A stretch of DNA of 8,710 nucleotides from JBBQVO01 sp038211505 (GCA_038211505.1 JBBQVO010000147.1:1-8710), one strand, 5' to 3'. Counted from the first letter of the stretch, positions 1-6,540 are shown. Program-made: numbers and translations. Notes: a model not told the origin generated them from the sequence alone.

Positions 1-276
1 TTCACGCTCTACACGTTCAAGAACGACGTCGCCGGTAGCGGCAAGACCGCAGCCACGGCGCTGCTGCCTAACTGGCCGCCGATCATGGCCACGACCACCG
101 CGGCAACTGAAGGCCCCGGCGTCACCGGCGCTCTCGGCACGGCGACGCTCGACGATGGCACGACGAAGATCGTGACGTACAAGGGCGTGCCGCTGTACCA
201 CTTCAAGAACGACACCGCACCCGGCGACACCAAAGGCGACAAGCTCGCCGGCATCTGGTTCGCGGCGCTGCCGTAG
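1..276 (+). CDS. Secreted repeat protein, Lipoprotein_15 family (COG4315-like), 3' part
   Basis: The open frame enters from the left edge, so the N-terminus and any signal peptide are outside the window; 91 residues are visible, ending at TAG. Two copies of the family's repeat can be read. The first has LYTFKND near residues 3-9 and NWPP near residues 24-27; the second has GVPLYHFKNDTAPGD and closes with AGIWFAALP. This LY-x-F-x-x-D ... W-x-x-P pattern is typical of the 'secreted repeat of unknown function' (PF03640), found in exported or lipid-anchored bacterial proteins with no established activity. The cysteines that many members carry between the LYTF motif and WPP are absent here. A strong hairpin terminator follows, so this is probably the last gene of its transcript. 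Family assignment is fairly secure; function is unknown. Confidence 0.85.
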   Translation, partial: FTLYTFKNDVAGSGKTAATALLPNWPPIMATTTAATEGPGVTGALGTATLDDGTTKIVTYKGVPLYHFKNDTAPGDTKGDKLAGIWFAALP

Positions 277-300
277 GGCGAGAGCAGATCGATACGAGAT

Positions 301-330
301 GGGCGTCCGTTCGCGGACGCCCTTCTTGTC
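301..330 (+). terminator. Intrinsic terminator after the Lipoprotein_15 gene
   Basis: A perfect 9-bp G+C-rich stem (GGGCGTCCG at 301-309, CGGACGCCC at 314-322) closes on a TTCG tetraloop and is followed by the T-rich tail TTCTTGT. It lies 25 bases after the stop codon at 274-276. This is the clearest factor-independent terminator in the window. Confidence 0.85.
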
Positions 331-430
331 GTCCCCGCGCTATTCTGTCCCGCGATGACACAAGCGCTTTTCCGCGAACACGGTCGTTCACGATCGGCCG
401 CCGATACCGGCGAGCCCGGCGCGTTCGGCC

Positions 431-715
431 ATGGATAAAGACGAAGAAGAAGGCCTCCGCGTGTTCGCCCTCGCCGTCGGCTGCGATGACGTTTCCCGCC
501 GGCCGATGCGGCCATTGTGGATCGCACGAGACGGCATGCGCGCCGACGTGCGTGGGATCATCTCCGAGTGGATCGAGGAGGAGCGGGTCGGCTTCCGGCT
601 GGAAGTCAGCGGCGGCGTTTCGGTCTTACTGTATTATGTGCCGGAACTCGAGCTGTGGTCCGGCGTCTGGCCCGCCGGCGCGACGGAGTCGAGCATCGTG
701 CGGAGGAGGCGATAG
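431..715 (+). CDS. Small hypothetical protein (94 aa)
   Basis: I do not recognise a named family. Codon use looks genuinely coding through about residue 80 (C or G at most third positions). The acidic N-terminus (MDKDEEEG) is followed by a segment, residues 26-75, that reads like a small beta-rich domain: RPLWIARDG, then ISEWIEEERVGFRLEV, then SVLLYYVPELELWSGVW. No signal peptide or membrane segment is seen. The ATG at 431 has no clear ribosome binding site, and other starts such as the ATG at 506 are no better supported. The last residues (IVRRRR, with AGG-AGG-CGA codons) look atypical. The overlapping +1 frame at 688-759 reads as an Ala/Glu-rich helix ending beyond the next gene's start, so a frameshift near the 3' end is possible. 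It lies 33 bases before the aminotransferase, in the same direction, and may be cotranscribed with it. Confidence 0.55.
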   Translation: MDKDEEEGLRVFALAVGCDDVSRRPMRPLWIARDGMRADVRGIISEWIEEERVGFRLEVSGGVSVLLYYVPELELWSGVWPAGATESSIVRRRR

Positions 716-748
716 CCGCGGCGAGCGAAGCGCTCGCGGCGGCGGCAG
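702..748 (+). promoter_or_regulatory. Shine-Dalgarno plus hairpin before the aminotransferase start
   Basis: GGAGGAGG lies at 702-709, far from the ATG at 749. Between them is a stable hairpin: 715-727 pairs with 731-743 over 12 base pairs with a single G-G mismatch and an AAG loop. Five bases separate the SD from the stem and five separate the stem from the ATG. Folding would therefore leave about 10 bases between SD and start, a workable distance. The region between the TAG at 713-715 and the ATG contains no other in-frame start. The alternative is that the pairing is a by-product of Ala-rich coding sequence in another frame. Confidence 0.45.
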
Positions 749-1939
749 ATGAGCGATAGCGTCACCCATCGCGGCAACATCTCACAACACGTGCAGTCGA
801 TCCCCTCGTCGGGCATCCGGCGTTTCTTCGACCTCCTCGCCAGCATGGAGGGCGTGATCTCGCTCGGCGTCGGCCAGCCAGACTTCGTCACCCCGAACCA
901 GATCCGCCAGGCCGCCATCAAGAGCATCGAGGATGGCGAGACCTACTACACGTCGAACTACGGCCTCGTCGAGCTGCGCGCAGCCATCTCACGCCACCTC
1001 GATCGCCTTTACGGTGTGCACTACGACGCCGGCACCGAGATCATCGCCACGGCCGGCGTCAGCGAAGGCCTGAACATCGCCCTCGAGGCGATTCTCGATC
1101 CCGGCGATGAGGTGCTCAGTCCCGACCCCGGCTACGTCGCCTACTTGCCCGCGGTGCTCCTCGCTGGCGGCACCTACATCCAGGTACCGACGCGCGCCGT
1201 GGACGGATTCCTGTTGCGGCCGGACGAACTCGAACGGCGCATCACGCCGCGATCGAAGGCGCTGCTCATCGGCTATCCGGCAAATCCGACAGGTGCCGTT
1301 ATGTCGCGCGAGACGCTGCTCGCCGTCGCCGATATCGTCGACAAGCACGACCTGTTCGTGATCTCCGACGAGATCTACGACCGCCTCGTCTACGGCACCG
1401 AGCACGTCTGCTTCTCTACCCTGCCCGGCATGCGCGAGCGCACGATCCTCATGGGCGGATTCTCGAAGGCGTACGCCATGACCGGCTGGCGGCTGGCCTA
1501 TACGTGCGCCCGCAGCGAGCTCACCGAAGCGATGATGAAGGTGCACCAGTACGTGATGATGTCGGCGCCAACGCCGGCGCAGTTCGCCGCCATCGAGGCG
1601 CTGAACAGCGGCGAGGAAGACGTGCGCGGCATGGTCGCCGAGTACGACCGTCGCCGTAAGTTCGTCGTCGGACGCCTGAACACGATGGGCCTGACGTGCG
1701 TCGAGCCGAAGGGCGCGTTCTACGCCTTCCCCAACATCGGCAGCAGCGGCATGAACGACGAGAGCTTCGCCGAGCGCCTGCTCATGGAAGAGCGCGTCGC
1801 CGTCATCCCCGGCTCAGCCTTCGGCGAAGCCGGCGCCGGCCACGTCCGCATCTGCTACGCCCAGCGCTACGAGCTGCTCGAGCAAGCGATGCACCGCATC
1901 GAAGCCTTCCTCACCCGCCATCGCCCCCGCGCGGATTAG
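749..1939 (+). CDS. PLP-dependent class I/II aminotransferase (aspartate/alanine aminotransferase-like, fold type I)
   Basis: This 396-residue cytoplasmic enzyme is the usual length for the class I/II family, which moves an amino group between an amino acid and a 2-oxo acid using pyridoxal phosphate. The expected landmarks are present in order: SLGVGQPDF near 38-46 (N-terminal substrate loop), TAGVSEGL at 101-108 (phosphate-binding turn), YPANPTG at 176-182 with the conserved Asn179, ISDEIYD at 205-211 with Asp207 and Tyr210 for the cofactor ring, GGFSKAYAMTGWR at 236-248 with Lys240 as the Schiff-base lysine, and HVRICYA with Arg367 for the substrate carboxylate. The protein appears intact. 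Substrate cannot be read from sequence; aspartate, alanine/valine or aromatic amino acids are all possible. The ATG at 749 is the first start after an in-frame stop at 713, which fixes the N-terminus, although its ribosome binding site is displaced by a hairpin. No clear terminator follows. Confidence 0.9.
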   Translation: MSDSVTHRGNISQHVQSIPSSGIRRFFDLLASMEGVISLGVGQPDFVTPNQIRQAAIKSIEDGETYYTSNYGLVELRAAISRHLDRLYGVHYDAGTEIIATAGVSEGLNIALEAILDPGDEVLSPDPGYVAYLPAVLLAGGTYIQVPTRAVDGFLLRPDELERRITPRSKALLIGYPANPTGAVMSRETLLAVADIVDKHDLFVISDEIYDRLVYGTEHVCFSTLPGMRERTILMGGFSKAYAMTGWRLAYTCARSELTEAMMKVHQYVMMSAPTPAQFAAIEALNSGEEDVRGMVAEYDRRRKFVVGRLNTMGLTCVEPKGAFYAFPNIGSSGMNDESFAERLLMEERVAVIPGSAFGEAGAGHVRICYAQRYELLEQAMHRIEAFLTRHRPRAD

Positions 1940-2024
1940 TGCGGTTCTTGACGCCAACCTTGCGGCTCCCCGTCGGCGCGCGAACCTGCGTCGTTGCGCC
2001 AGCGCCGCCTTGACGGGCAGCCCG

Positions 2025-2053
2025 TTGACGGGCGGGCGCGTTCGATATATGTA
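2025..2053 (+). promoter_or_regulatory. Weak sigma70-like promoter candidate
   Basis: TTGACG at 2025-2030 is separated by 17 bases from TATGTA at 2048-2053, inside a locally A/T-rich patch in otherwise GC-rich DNA. A second TTGACG sits at 2010-2015. The -35 box is close to consensus but the -10 box matches only three of six bases. No gene follows within the next several hundred bases, so if real it would drive an untranslated RNA. Confidence 0.2.
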
Positions 2054-2146
2054 TCGGGCACACCTTGAAAGGTTCTGCCCCATGCCTTCGACTCGCGCGC
2101 TCGGCGACGGGTCGCGTGCACACCTCCATCCTCAACGCACTCACGC

Positions 2147-2171
2147 ATGTCATGCTGAACGCAGTGAAGAA
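2147..2171 (+). repeat. Dispersed short repeat, copy 1
   Basis: The block starts ATGTCA, continues as CTGAACGCAGTGA at 2155-2167 and ends AGAA. It matches a second copy at 2286-2311 with the same 13-base core and only small differences around it. Blocks of the type CTGAGCGCAGTGAAGAATCT recur in intergenic DNA of several bacterial groups, from memory; their role is not established. Confidence 0.55.
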
Positions 2172-2285
2172 CCCGCAGGTGCCCGGGTGGTATCTCTCCT
2201 CCGATGTCAGGCAGCAATGCAGTCCCGCTGAGACTCGTGCACTCAGGCAGGGGTGCACCTCGTCTTCGCGACCACGCGCGACATC

Positions 2286-2314
2286 ATGTCACTTCTGAAC
2301 GCAGTGACGAATCT
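2286..2314 (+). repeat. Dispersed short repeat, copy 2
   Basis: The block starts ATGTCACT, carries the identical core CTGAACGCAGTGA at 2295-2307, and continues CGAATCT. It lies 139 bases from copy 1 in the same orientation. Compared with copy 1 there is one extra base before the core and substitutions on either side of it. Confidence 0.55.
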
Positions 2315-2586
2315 TCGTCGCTCGCGTTCCATTGATCGTGACACGCGCCGAGTGTCAATCGTCGCTGGCTTCGCTGACACCGGCGATCTCAATCCGTCGG
2401 CCGATTAACCGCCGCCGAGATCATCAACCATGAAGCCTGGCACGACGTCTCCCGCATTGAGCAGATCTGCCGCTCATCGCGGCCGCGCCGGATGCCCGCA
2501 GCGGCCCATGCGCCGGTACCCCTAGCACGCGCCCCCATGGTGCGCCGGATGTCAGCACAAACCCGGTGTCCCCTTCCGAACACGCA

Positions 2587-2610
2587 GACTGCCGCCTTCC
2601 GGCGGCAGTC
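2587..2610 (-). terminator. Hairpin, probable terminator for the minus-strand membrane protein gene
   Basis: A perfect 10-bp stem (GACTGCCGCC at 2587-2596 with GGCGGCAGTC at 2601-2610) closes on a 4-base loop. It lies 30 bases beyond the stop codon of the minus-strand gene that ends at 2640. No U-run follows on either strand, so it may slow polymerase or stabilise the RNA 3' end rather than act as a classical intrinsic terminator. Confidence 0.45.
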
Positions 2611-2639
2611 CGCGGCTCGATGGAGGTGCGATCCGAGTG

Positions 2640-3323
2640 TCAGGACGACGCGCGCCGTGTCCGCGTGCCGGTGCGTGAGACGCGCTCGGCCTCCGAACCA
2701 TCTCCGCGGTCGACCGGCGGACGATCGCCACTGTCAGCGGTCGTCGACACCGGCTCTCGTTCAGGCGCCTCGCCCTGTGCGTTCAACAGCTCGTCGAAGA
2801 GCTGGCGGTAGTGCACCATGCCCTGACGGAGCTGCTCCGTCGTCGCGTCGCCGCGCTCACTCGAGTCCGCGATCTTTCGCGCCGCGCGATAGTTCTCGAT
2901 GACGTACGGGTGGTCGACGGAGATGTCTGCGGCGCGCTGGTCGAAGTCGCTCTCGCCGACCGGGTAGCCGCGCGCCTTCATCGCCTCATCCACCAGTCGG
3001 TTGGCGTCCGCGACGGCGCCCGTCGGCTCGTCCACAAAATGCGCCTGCGTCGACTGCCAGCGCTCCTGCAACGACGACCGCTCGTCCGCGCTCAACGCCC
3101 GAAGCCGCAGCTTCTCGACGCGATCCTGCCGATCCTTCAGTTCACGATTCGCCTTGCTCGTGCCGCCGAGTTCGCCAACGGTCCGATCGTACTCCGGCCC
3201 GAAGTCTCCTCGCAGCCGCTCGGATTCGCGTTTCCGAGACTGCATCATCGCGAAGATGGCGACGACGGCAATCGCCAGCACGGCGACAGCAGCGACGATA
3301 ACGATCCACACCCACGTATCCAT
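2640..3323 (-). CDS. Single-pass membrane-anchored protein of unknown function (227 aa)
   Basis: The start at 3323 is chosen because GAGGAG (3336-3331) sits 7 bases upstream; a longer open frame back to 3377 has no such site. Residues 4-27 form one hydrophobic membrane segment rich in Val, Ala and Ile, followed by a basic stretch (QSRKRES). The soluble part begins with FGPEYD at 41-46, then a charged, probably coiled-coil stretch (about 57-90, with ELKDRQDRVEKL), then a compact conserved-looking region: FVDEPTGAV near 96-104, ARGYPVG at 117-123, FDQRAADISVDHP at 127-139, ENYRAA at 143-148. The last 45 or so residues are polar and probably disordered. I recall similar proteins, sharing the FGPEYD and FDQRAADISVDHP signatures, as hypothetical membrane proteins in Actinobacteria and other phyla, with no assigned role. 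It is downstream of, and codirectional with, the synthase gene at 4873-3509, 185 bases away. Confidence 0.8.
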   Translation of the reverse strand: MDTWVWIVIVAAVAVLAIAVVAIFAMMQSRKRESERLRGDFGPEYDRTVGELGGTSKANRELKDRQDRVEKLRLRALSADERSSLQERWQSTQAHFVDEPTGAVADANRLVDEAMKARGYPVGESDFDQRAADISVDHPYVIENYRAARKIADSSERGDATTEQLRQGMVHYRQLFDELLNAQGEAPEREPVSTTADSGDRPPVDRGDGSEAERVSRTGTRTRRASS

Positions 3324-3487
3324 GATCAAACTCCTCACACGCGCAGTGTGCGCAAGTAGGATCATGGATCGGCACACGTTGCCGCAGCCGTGCGGGGATC
3401 ACCGGCGATCTGCCGAAGGTATTGCAGTCAGGTCGCGACAGCGGACGCAAAGCCGACGCGAATCCTCGATGTGCCGATCAGGACGGT

Positions 3488-3518
3488 GCTTTCCCTAAGC
3501 AGTCTGCCTTAAGAAAGC
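3488..3518 (-). terminator. Imperfect hairpin across the stop of the synthase gene
   Basis: GCTTTC at 3488-3493 can pair with GAAAGC at 3513-3518. Within it, TAAGGCA and TGCTTA (minus-strand reading) add a six-pair inner stem with one bulged G. The structure spans the TAA stop at 3511-3509. It lacks a U-run, so a role in termination or RNA 3'-end protection is only possible. The rest of 3324-3487 holds no recognisable gene. Confidence 0.3.
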
Positions 3519-4873
3519 GCACCGAACTCCCGCGCCAGTTCGATAATGTCTTCCGACGTGAAGAACGATCGCCGCGCGTTCACCCAGTGGTCGTGCTTCT
3601 CGTCGAACTGGCCGTTGTACTCGTCCTGGATGCGGTCGTAGATCTGCTTGACGACGCGGCTCGTCTCCTTCACCCGCGTCTCGCTTCCGGTGCGCTCCAA
3701 CTCACGGTTGAGCACCGAGATAATGCCCTCGGAACCGGAGAGCGACCCGACGCGGCTCAGCTCCACTTCATCGCGCCCGAAGAGCGACGCCGCGAACGGC
3801 AGGTAGATCAACCCGCCCTTCGCCGCATCCTGCCGTCCGACGCCCGCCTGATGAATGCCCGCGGTCGTCGTGAACACTTCCCCGATCAGCGGCAGCCGGT
3901 CGTTGAGCTCGATCACCTCGCTGTCAACAACCTTGCGCATGTCGTCGAGCACCTTGAGGTCGAACCCGGGGTCGACGTAGTGCCGGATCAATGCCGCCAC
4001 CATTTGCTCGAGCGATGTATTGCCGGTGCGCTCGCCAAGGCCGGCGAAGGCCACGTTCACCTTCTTGCCGCCGTAGCGCCACGACGCGATCGAGTTCGCC
4101 GTCGCCAGGCCAAAATCGTTGTGTCCGTGGAACTCCAGTTCCGCGCCCGTCTCCGCCCTCAGCACCGTGAACAACCGCGGGATGCCCCACGGCAGCGACG
4201 CGTATGGATCCGGGCTGCCCCAGCCGATCGTGTCGCAGATGCGGAACTTCGCGATGCCCTTGCTCTCCTCCATCACGCGCTGGATGAACGGGATCACCCA
4301 GCCGTAGATGTCGGCGCGCGTGCAGTCTTCGAGGTGGACACGCGGGATGATGTCGTTCTCGAGCGCGGTGCGGATCGGCTGAAGGTACTTCTCGATCGCC
4401 TCTTCTTTCGACGCATAGCTGAGCTTGTCGAAGATGTGGTGGTCGGACGCGGAGGCGAGCATCCCCGTCTCCTTCACCTTCCCCTGCGACACATCGACGA
4501 GCAGCTTGATGTCCTTCGGCGTCGCCCGCGTCCACGTCGTCACGCGCGGCCATTCGTAGCCGCGCTCCAGCAGCTTCTCAAGCGTCCACACGTCCCGCTT
4601 CTGGTAGATGAAGGCTTCGACGGCGTAGATCGCGCCAGTGTTCCGGTCGAGTTGATGGAGCAGGTCGTAATACTTCAGGCGCGTCTCCGGCGGGAAGACG
4701 GCGAAGCGGCTGTCCTGCGCCCCGTCACGCAGCGTCGTGTCCGTGATCAGCTTCGGCAGATCATCCTGCATCGAAGGCGGGACGACCGGATCGGGCTCAA
4801 GCGTCACCGGCGGCAGATTGCCCTCGTAGTTGTAGTACACGCGCTCGGCGTTGACCTTCGTCGCGACAACCAT
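3509..4873 (-). CDS. HMGL-like acyl-CoA condensing enzyme: Re-citrate / homocitrate / isopropylmalate synthase group
   Basis: The start at 4873 is preceded by GGAAGGGG seven bases upstream and gives a 454-residue protein; a longer frame to 5083 runs through the divergent promoter region and has Arg-rich, non-coding character. The catalytic barrel is clear: TTLRDGAQ at 46-53 with Arg49 and metal ligand Asp50, VHLEDCTRAD at 179-188, ICDTIGWG at 212-219, the metal-binding FHGHNDFGLA at 248-257 (His249, His251), and GLGERTGN at 278-285. Such enzymes condense an acyl-CoA (usually acetyl-CoA) with a 2-oxo acid. The C-terminal 150 residues contain GIHQAGV and are too short and dissimilar to be the LeuA regulatory domain. 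That, together with an overall pattern I associate with Re-face citrate synthases and 'homocitrate synthase' annotations, argues against a standard LeuA. Substrate is not decided by sequence. No leu, nif or lys genes lie next to it. Confidence 0.8.
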   Translation of the reverse strand: MVVATKVNAERVYYNYEGNLPPVTLEPDPVVPPSMQDDLPKLITDTTLRDGAQDSRFAVFPPETRLKYYDLLHQLDRNTGAIYAVEAFIYQKRDVWTLEKLLERGYEWPRVTTWTRATPKDIKLLVDVSQGKVKETGMLASASDHHIFDKLSYASKEEAIEKYLQPIRTALENDIIPRVHLEDCTRADIYGWVIPFIQRVMEESKGIAKFRICDTIGWGSPDPYASLPWGIPRLFTVLRAETGAELEFHGHNDFGLATANSIASWRYGGKKVNVAFAGLGERTGNTSLEQMVAALIRHYVDPGFDLKVLDDMRKVVDSEVIELNDRLPLIGEVFTTTAGIHQAGVGRQDAAKGGLIYLPFAASLFGRDEVELSRVGSLSGSEGIISVLNRELERTGSETRVKETSRVVKQIYDRIQDEYNGQFDEKHDHWVNARRSFFTSEDIIELAREFGALS

Positions 4874-5013
4874 GCTGCTTCCCCTTCCACATCGATTGCG
4901 CCCGCGGCGAGTTCCGCGATCACATTTTCTTCTATCGTTGCTATTGTTGTAGCCTATACGTCGAGCTGGCGAAAGTCCCGCCTTCTGACGCATTCGGCGC
5001 GGACCGTGGACAT
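4874..5013. promoter_or_regulatory. Divergent intergenic region with A/T-rich island
   Basis: This 140-base gap separates the synthase gene (minus) from the flippase-like gene (plus) and must hold both promoters unless transcripts enter from outside. Most of it is GC-rich, but 4921-4960 is distinctly A/T-rich and includes TATACG at 4957-4962 on the plus strand (read as CGTATA on the minus). No -35 box at a normal distance is convincing on either strand. A 5-bp inverted repeat, CGCGG (4903-4907) and CCGCG (4914-4918), lies near the synthase start. Confidence 0.35.
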
Positions 5014-6129
5014 ATGTCGGACGCCGACTATGGTACCGTTGAGCCGAGGTCGCTGTACAGGATGCGCGCACACCTCTGGTCACGCCTCGTCGAACGGCGG
5101 CTCCTGATCCGGGCGGCCCTCAGCCTCCTGCTCATCGGCCTGCTCCTCTGGCGCATCGACCTCCCGCGCGCCGGCAGCGCTCTCCGCGACGCCAACTACG
5201 TCTACGTTGTGCCCGCTCTCGCGCTCTTCGGCATCGCTAAGCTGCTCGTCGCCCAGCGTTGGCGGATGATGATGTCGAAGTTCGCCGACCTGCCGCTCAT
5301 GCCGCTGTTCGGAATCCTCCTCGTCTCGAATCTCGCGAACAACGTCGTGCCGGCGCGCATCGGCGACGTCATCCGCGTCCAGGTGCCGGCGCAGCGCTAC
5401 GAGATGAGCCGCGCCCGTCTCGCCGCGACAGTCTTCGCCACCGAATCACTGCTCGACGGCATCGCCTTCGCCGTCCTCGGCCTGATCGGCCTCGCCCTCA
5501 TCGACCTGCAGCACTTCCCGACCGGCATCTTCTGGGGCGTGCTCGGCGTCGTCGCCGGCGGCCTCATCGCCGTCATCCCCCTCTCGCACCTCAAGCTCGA
5601 GCCCGGATGGCAGTGCCGCGGCTTCCTACGCGAGCTGCCGGATCGCGCGCAGGCCGCGATCGAGACGTCTGTGCCGCACTTCATCGACGGGCTGGCCGTC
5701 TTTCGGGACGCGCGCCTCGGCGCTCAGACGATCGCGCTCTCGTTCGTGATCTGGCTCCTGGAAGTCGGAATGTTCGCGCTCTTCGGCCTCGCCTTCGGCA
5801 TCCATCTCTCGATGCCCGCGTGGATGTTGATCATGGTCGCAGCCAACCTGATCAGCGCCGTGCCGATCGCGCCTTCGAACATCGGGCCGTACGAAGTCGC
5901 CGTCACCGAATTGGTGAAGGCGCTGGGCATCAGCGCCGGCGCCGCCGGAGGCTTCGCCATCGCATCACACATCTTCAACATTCTCTGGATCACCGGCGCC
6001 GGCGCGGTCGCGATGTGGACCCTCGGCCTCAGCCCGTCCGACGTATTCTCGTTCGGCGGTCACAAGGAAGAGACAACTCCCGCGACCGACGACGCCCATC
6101 GCGATCGACCGGCGCAAGCGCCGCTCTGA
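5014..6129 (+). CDS. Flippase-like integral membrane protein, LPG synthase TM / UPF0104 family
   Basis: The 371-residue protein is dominated by hydrophobic helices, about eight: near 33-46, 63-79, 96-112, 140-165, 172-192, 238-262, 268-290 and 312-340. The signature NLANNVVPARIGDVIR at 106-121, with the NxxPARxGD core, is typical of PF03706, which includes the flippase part of MprF and many stand-alone 'flippase-like domain' proteins. A second conserved stretch, VPIAPSNIGPYE, lies in the last third. The family is thought to move lipids or lipid-linked precursors across the cytoplasmic membrane; there is no soluble lysyl-transferase domain here, so it is not a full lysyl-phosphatidylglycerol synthase. 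The substrate is unknown. The start is uncertain: the ATG at 5014 has no good ribosome binding site, and an ATG at 5062 (residue 17) with a GAGG 12 bases upstream is an alternative. It converges on the PIN-domain gene with 3 bases between stop codons. Confidence 0.85.
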   Translation: MSDADYGTVEPRSLYRMRAHLWSRLVERRLLIRAALSLLLIGLLLWRIDLPRAGSALRDANYVYVVPALALFGIAKLLVAQRWRMMMSKFADLPLMPLFGILLVSNLANNVVPARIGDVIRVQVPAQRYEMSRARLAATVFATESLLDGIAFAVLGLIGLALIDLQHFPTGIFWGVLGVVAGGLIAVIPLSHLKLEPGWQCRGFLRELPDRAQAAIETSVPHFIDGLAVFRDARLGAQTIALSFVIWLLEVGMFALFGLAFGIHLSMPAWMLIMVAANLISAVPIAPSNIGPYEVAVTELVKALGISAGAAGGFAIASHIFNILWITGAGAVAMWTLGLSPSDVFSFGGHKEETTPATDDAHRDRPAQAPL

Positions 6130-6132
6130 TCG

Positions 6133-6540
6133 TCACAACAGCAACACAAACCCCTCCTGCGCAAAATGCCGGTCGTGCGAGAGCACATCCGTGACGCCCG
6201 TCGCACCGCACACCACCATCGACATGCAGTCTGTCAGGCTGTACCCCTTGTCGAGCCCGCTGCGATAGAGATCGACGCCGGCGAAAAACAGCTCCGCATC
6301 CTGATGGACGATCGTGGTGCGAAGATCAGCCATCAGATCATCGAGCAGACCACCGGCGCGCTCACGCGCCTGCACGCCGAGGCTCGACATGTGAGCGAAA
6401 ACCTCGACAAGAACAGCGTCCGTCGTAACGATGTCTCGTCGATCGAGCTCCCGGCCGACGGCGACGGATCTATCGTGCAGATCATCTCTCGATATGAGCA
6501 GCGCGATGTAGTACGCAGCGTCCGCGAAGACAGGCGCCAA
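6133..6540 (-). CDS. PIN-domain ribonuclease toxin (VapC-like)
   Basis: The 135-residue length and fold pattern fit a stand-alone PIN domain, a metal-dependent ribonuclease usually acting as the toxin of a toxin-antitoxin pair. The expected acidic residues are visible: Asp7 in PVFADAAYYIALL, Glu46 in LVEVF, Asp104 in YSLTDCMS, and Asp123 in LSHDRHF, followed by the usual terminal strand (GFVLLL). The start is TTG at 6540-6538, the very next codon after the upstream gene's TGA; no ATG exists near the right N-terminus and Asp7 would be lost with any later Met. AGGA about 10 bases upstream, inside the antitoxin gene, can serve as ribosome binding site. The gene is in the same reading frame as the antitoxin, so stop-codon readthrough would produce a fusion. 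It ends 3 bases from the convergent flippase-like gene. RNA target is unknown. Confidence 0.85.
   Translation of the reverse strand: MAPVFADAAYYIALLISRDDLHDRSVAVGRELDRRDIVTTDAVLVEVFAHMSSLGVQARERAGGLLDDLMADLRTTIVHQDAELFFAGVDLYRSGLDKGYSLTDCMSMVVCGATGVTDVLSHDRHFAQEGFVLLL

Larger units (their letters stand above)
1940..2639. other. 700-base gene-free region
   Basis: No convincing protein gene is present on either strand: the open frames are short, lack ribosome binding sites, and have Arg/Pro/Ser-rich compositions typical of noncoding GC-rich DNA. No tRNA or rRNA is evident. The stretch contains a doubled TTGACG block near 2010-2030, two copies of a short repeat built on CTGAACGCAGTGA, the direct repeat GCGCCGGATG at 2485-2494 and 2542-2551, and a strong hairpin at 2587-2610. 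One short stretch at 2402-2480 reads like decayed coding sequence. Confidence 0.6.

Noticed and set aside
355..438. 28-codon frame starting ATGACACAAG
   Set aside because: No ribosome binding site, too short, and it overlaps the better-supported frame at 431.
2010..2298. Small plus-strand open frames, including one starting at 2082 after AAAGG
   Set aside because: They run through the dispersed repeats, have no protein-like composition, and end without any recognisable motif.
3331..3356. CACAC/GTGTG inverted repeat upstream of the membrane protein gene
   Set aside because: Only five pairs, overlapping the ribosome binding site region; too weak to call an operator.
4874..5083. 70-residue N-terminal extension of the synthase
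   Set aside because: The extension is Arg-rich and non-coding in character, overlaps the divergent gene start, and a good SD precedes the ATG at 4873.
3422..5107. 561-codon open frame on the plus strand
   Set aside because: It lies antisense to the synthase gene, which has intact catalytic motifs and an SD. Its translation is Arg/Val/Leu-rich without recognisable motifs, a common shadow in GC-rich DNA.
5259..6194. 311-codon plus-strand frame
   Set aside because: It overlaps the flippase-like gene in another frame and is an Arg/His/Pro-rich shadow.
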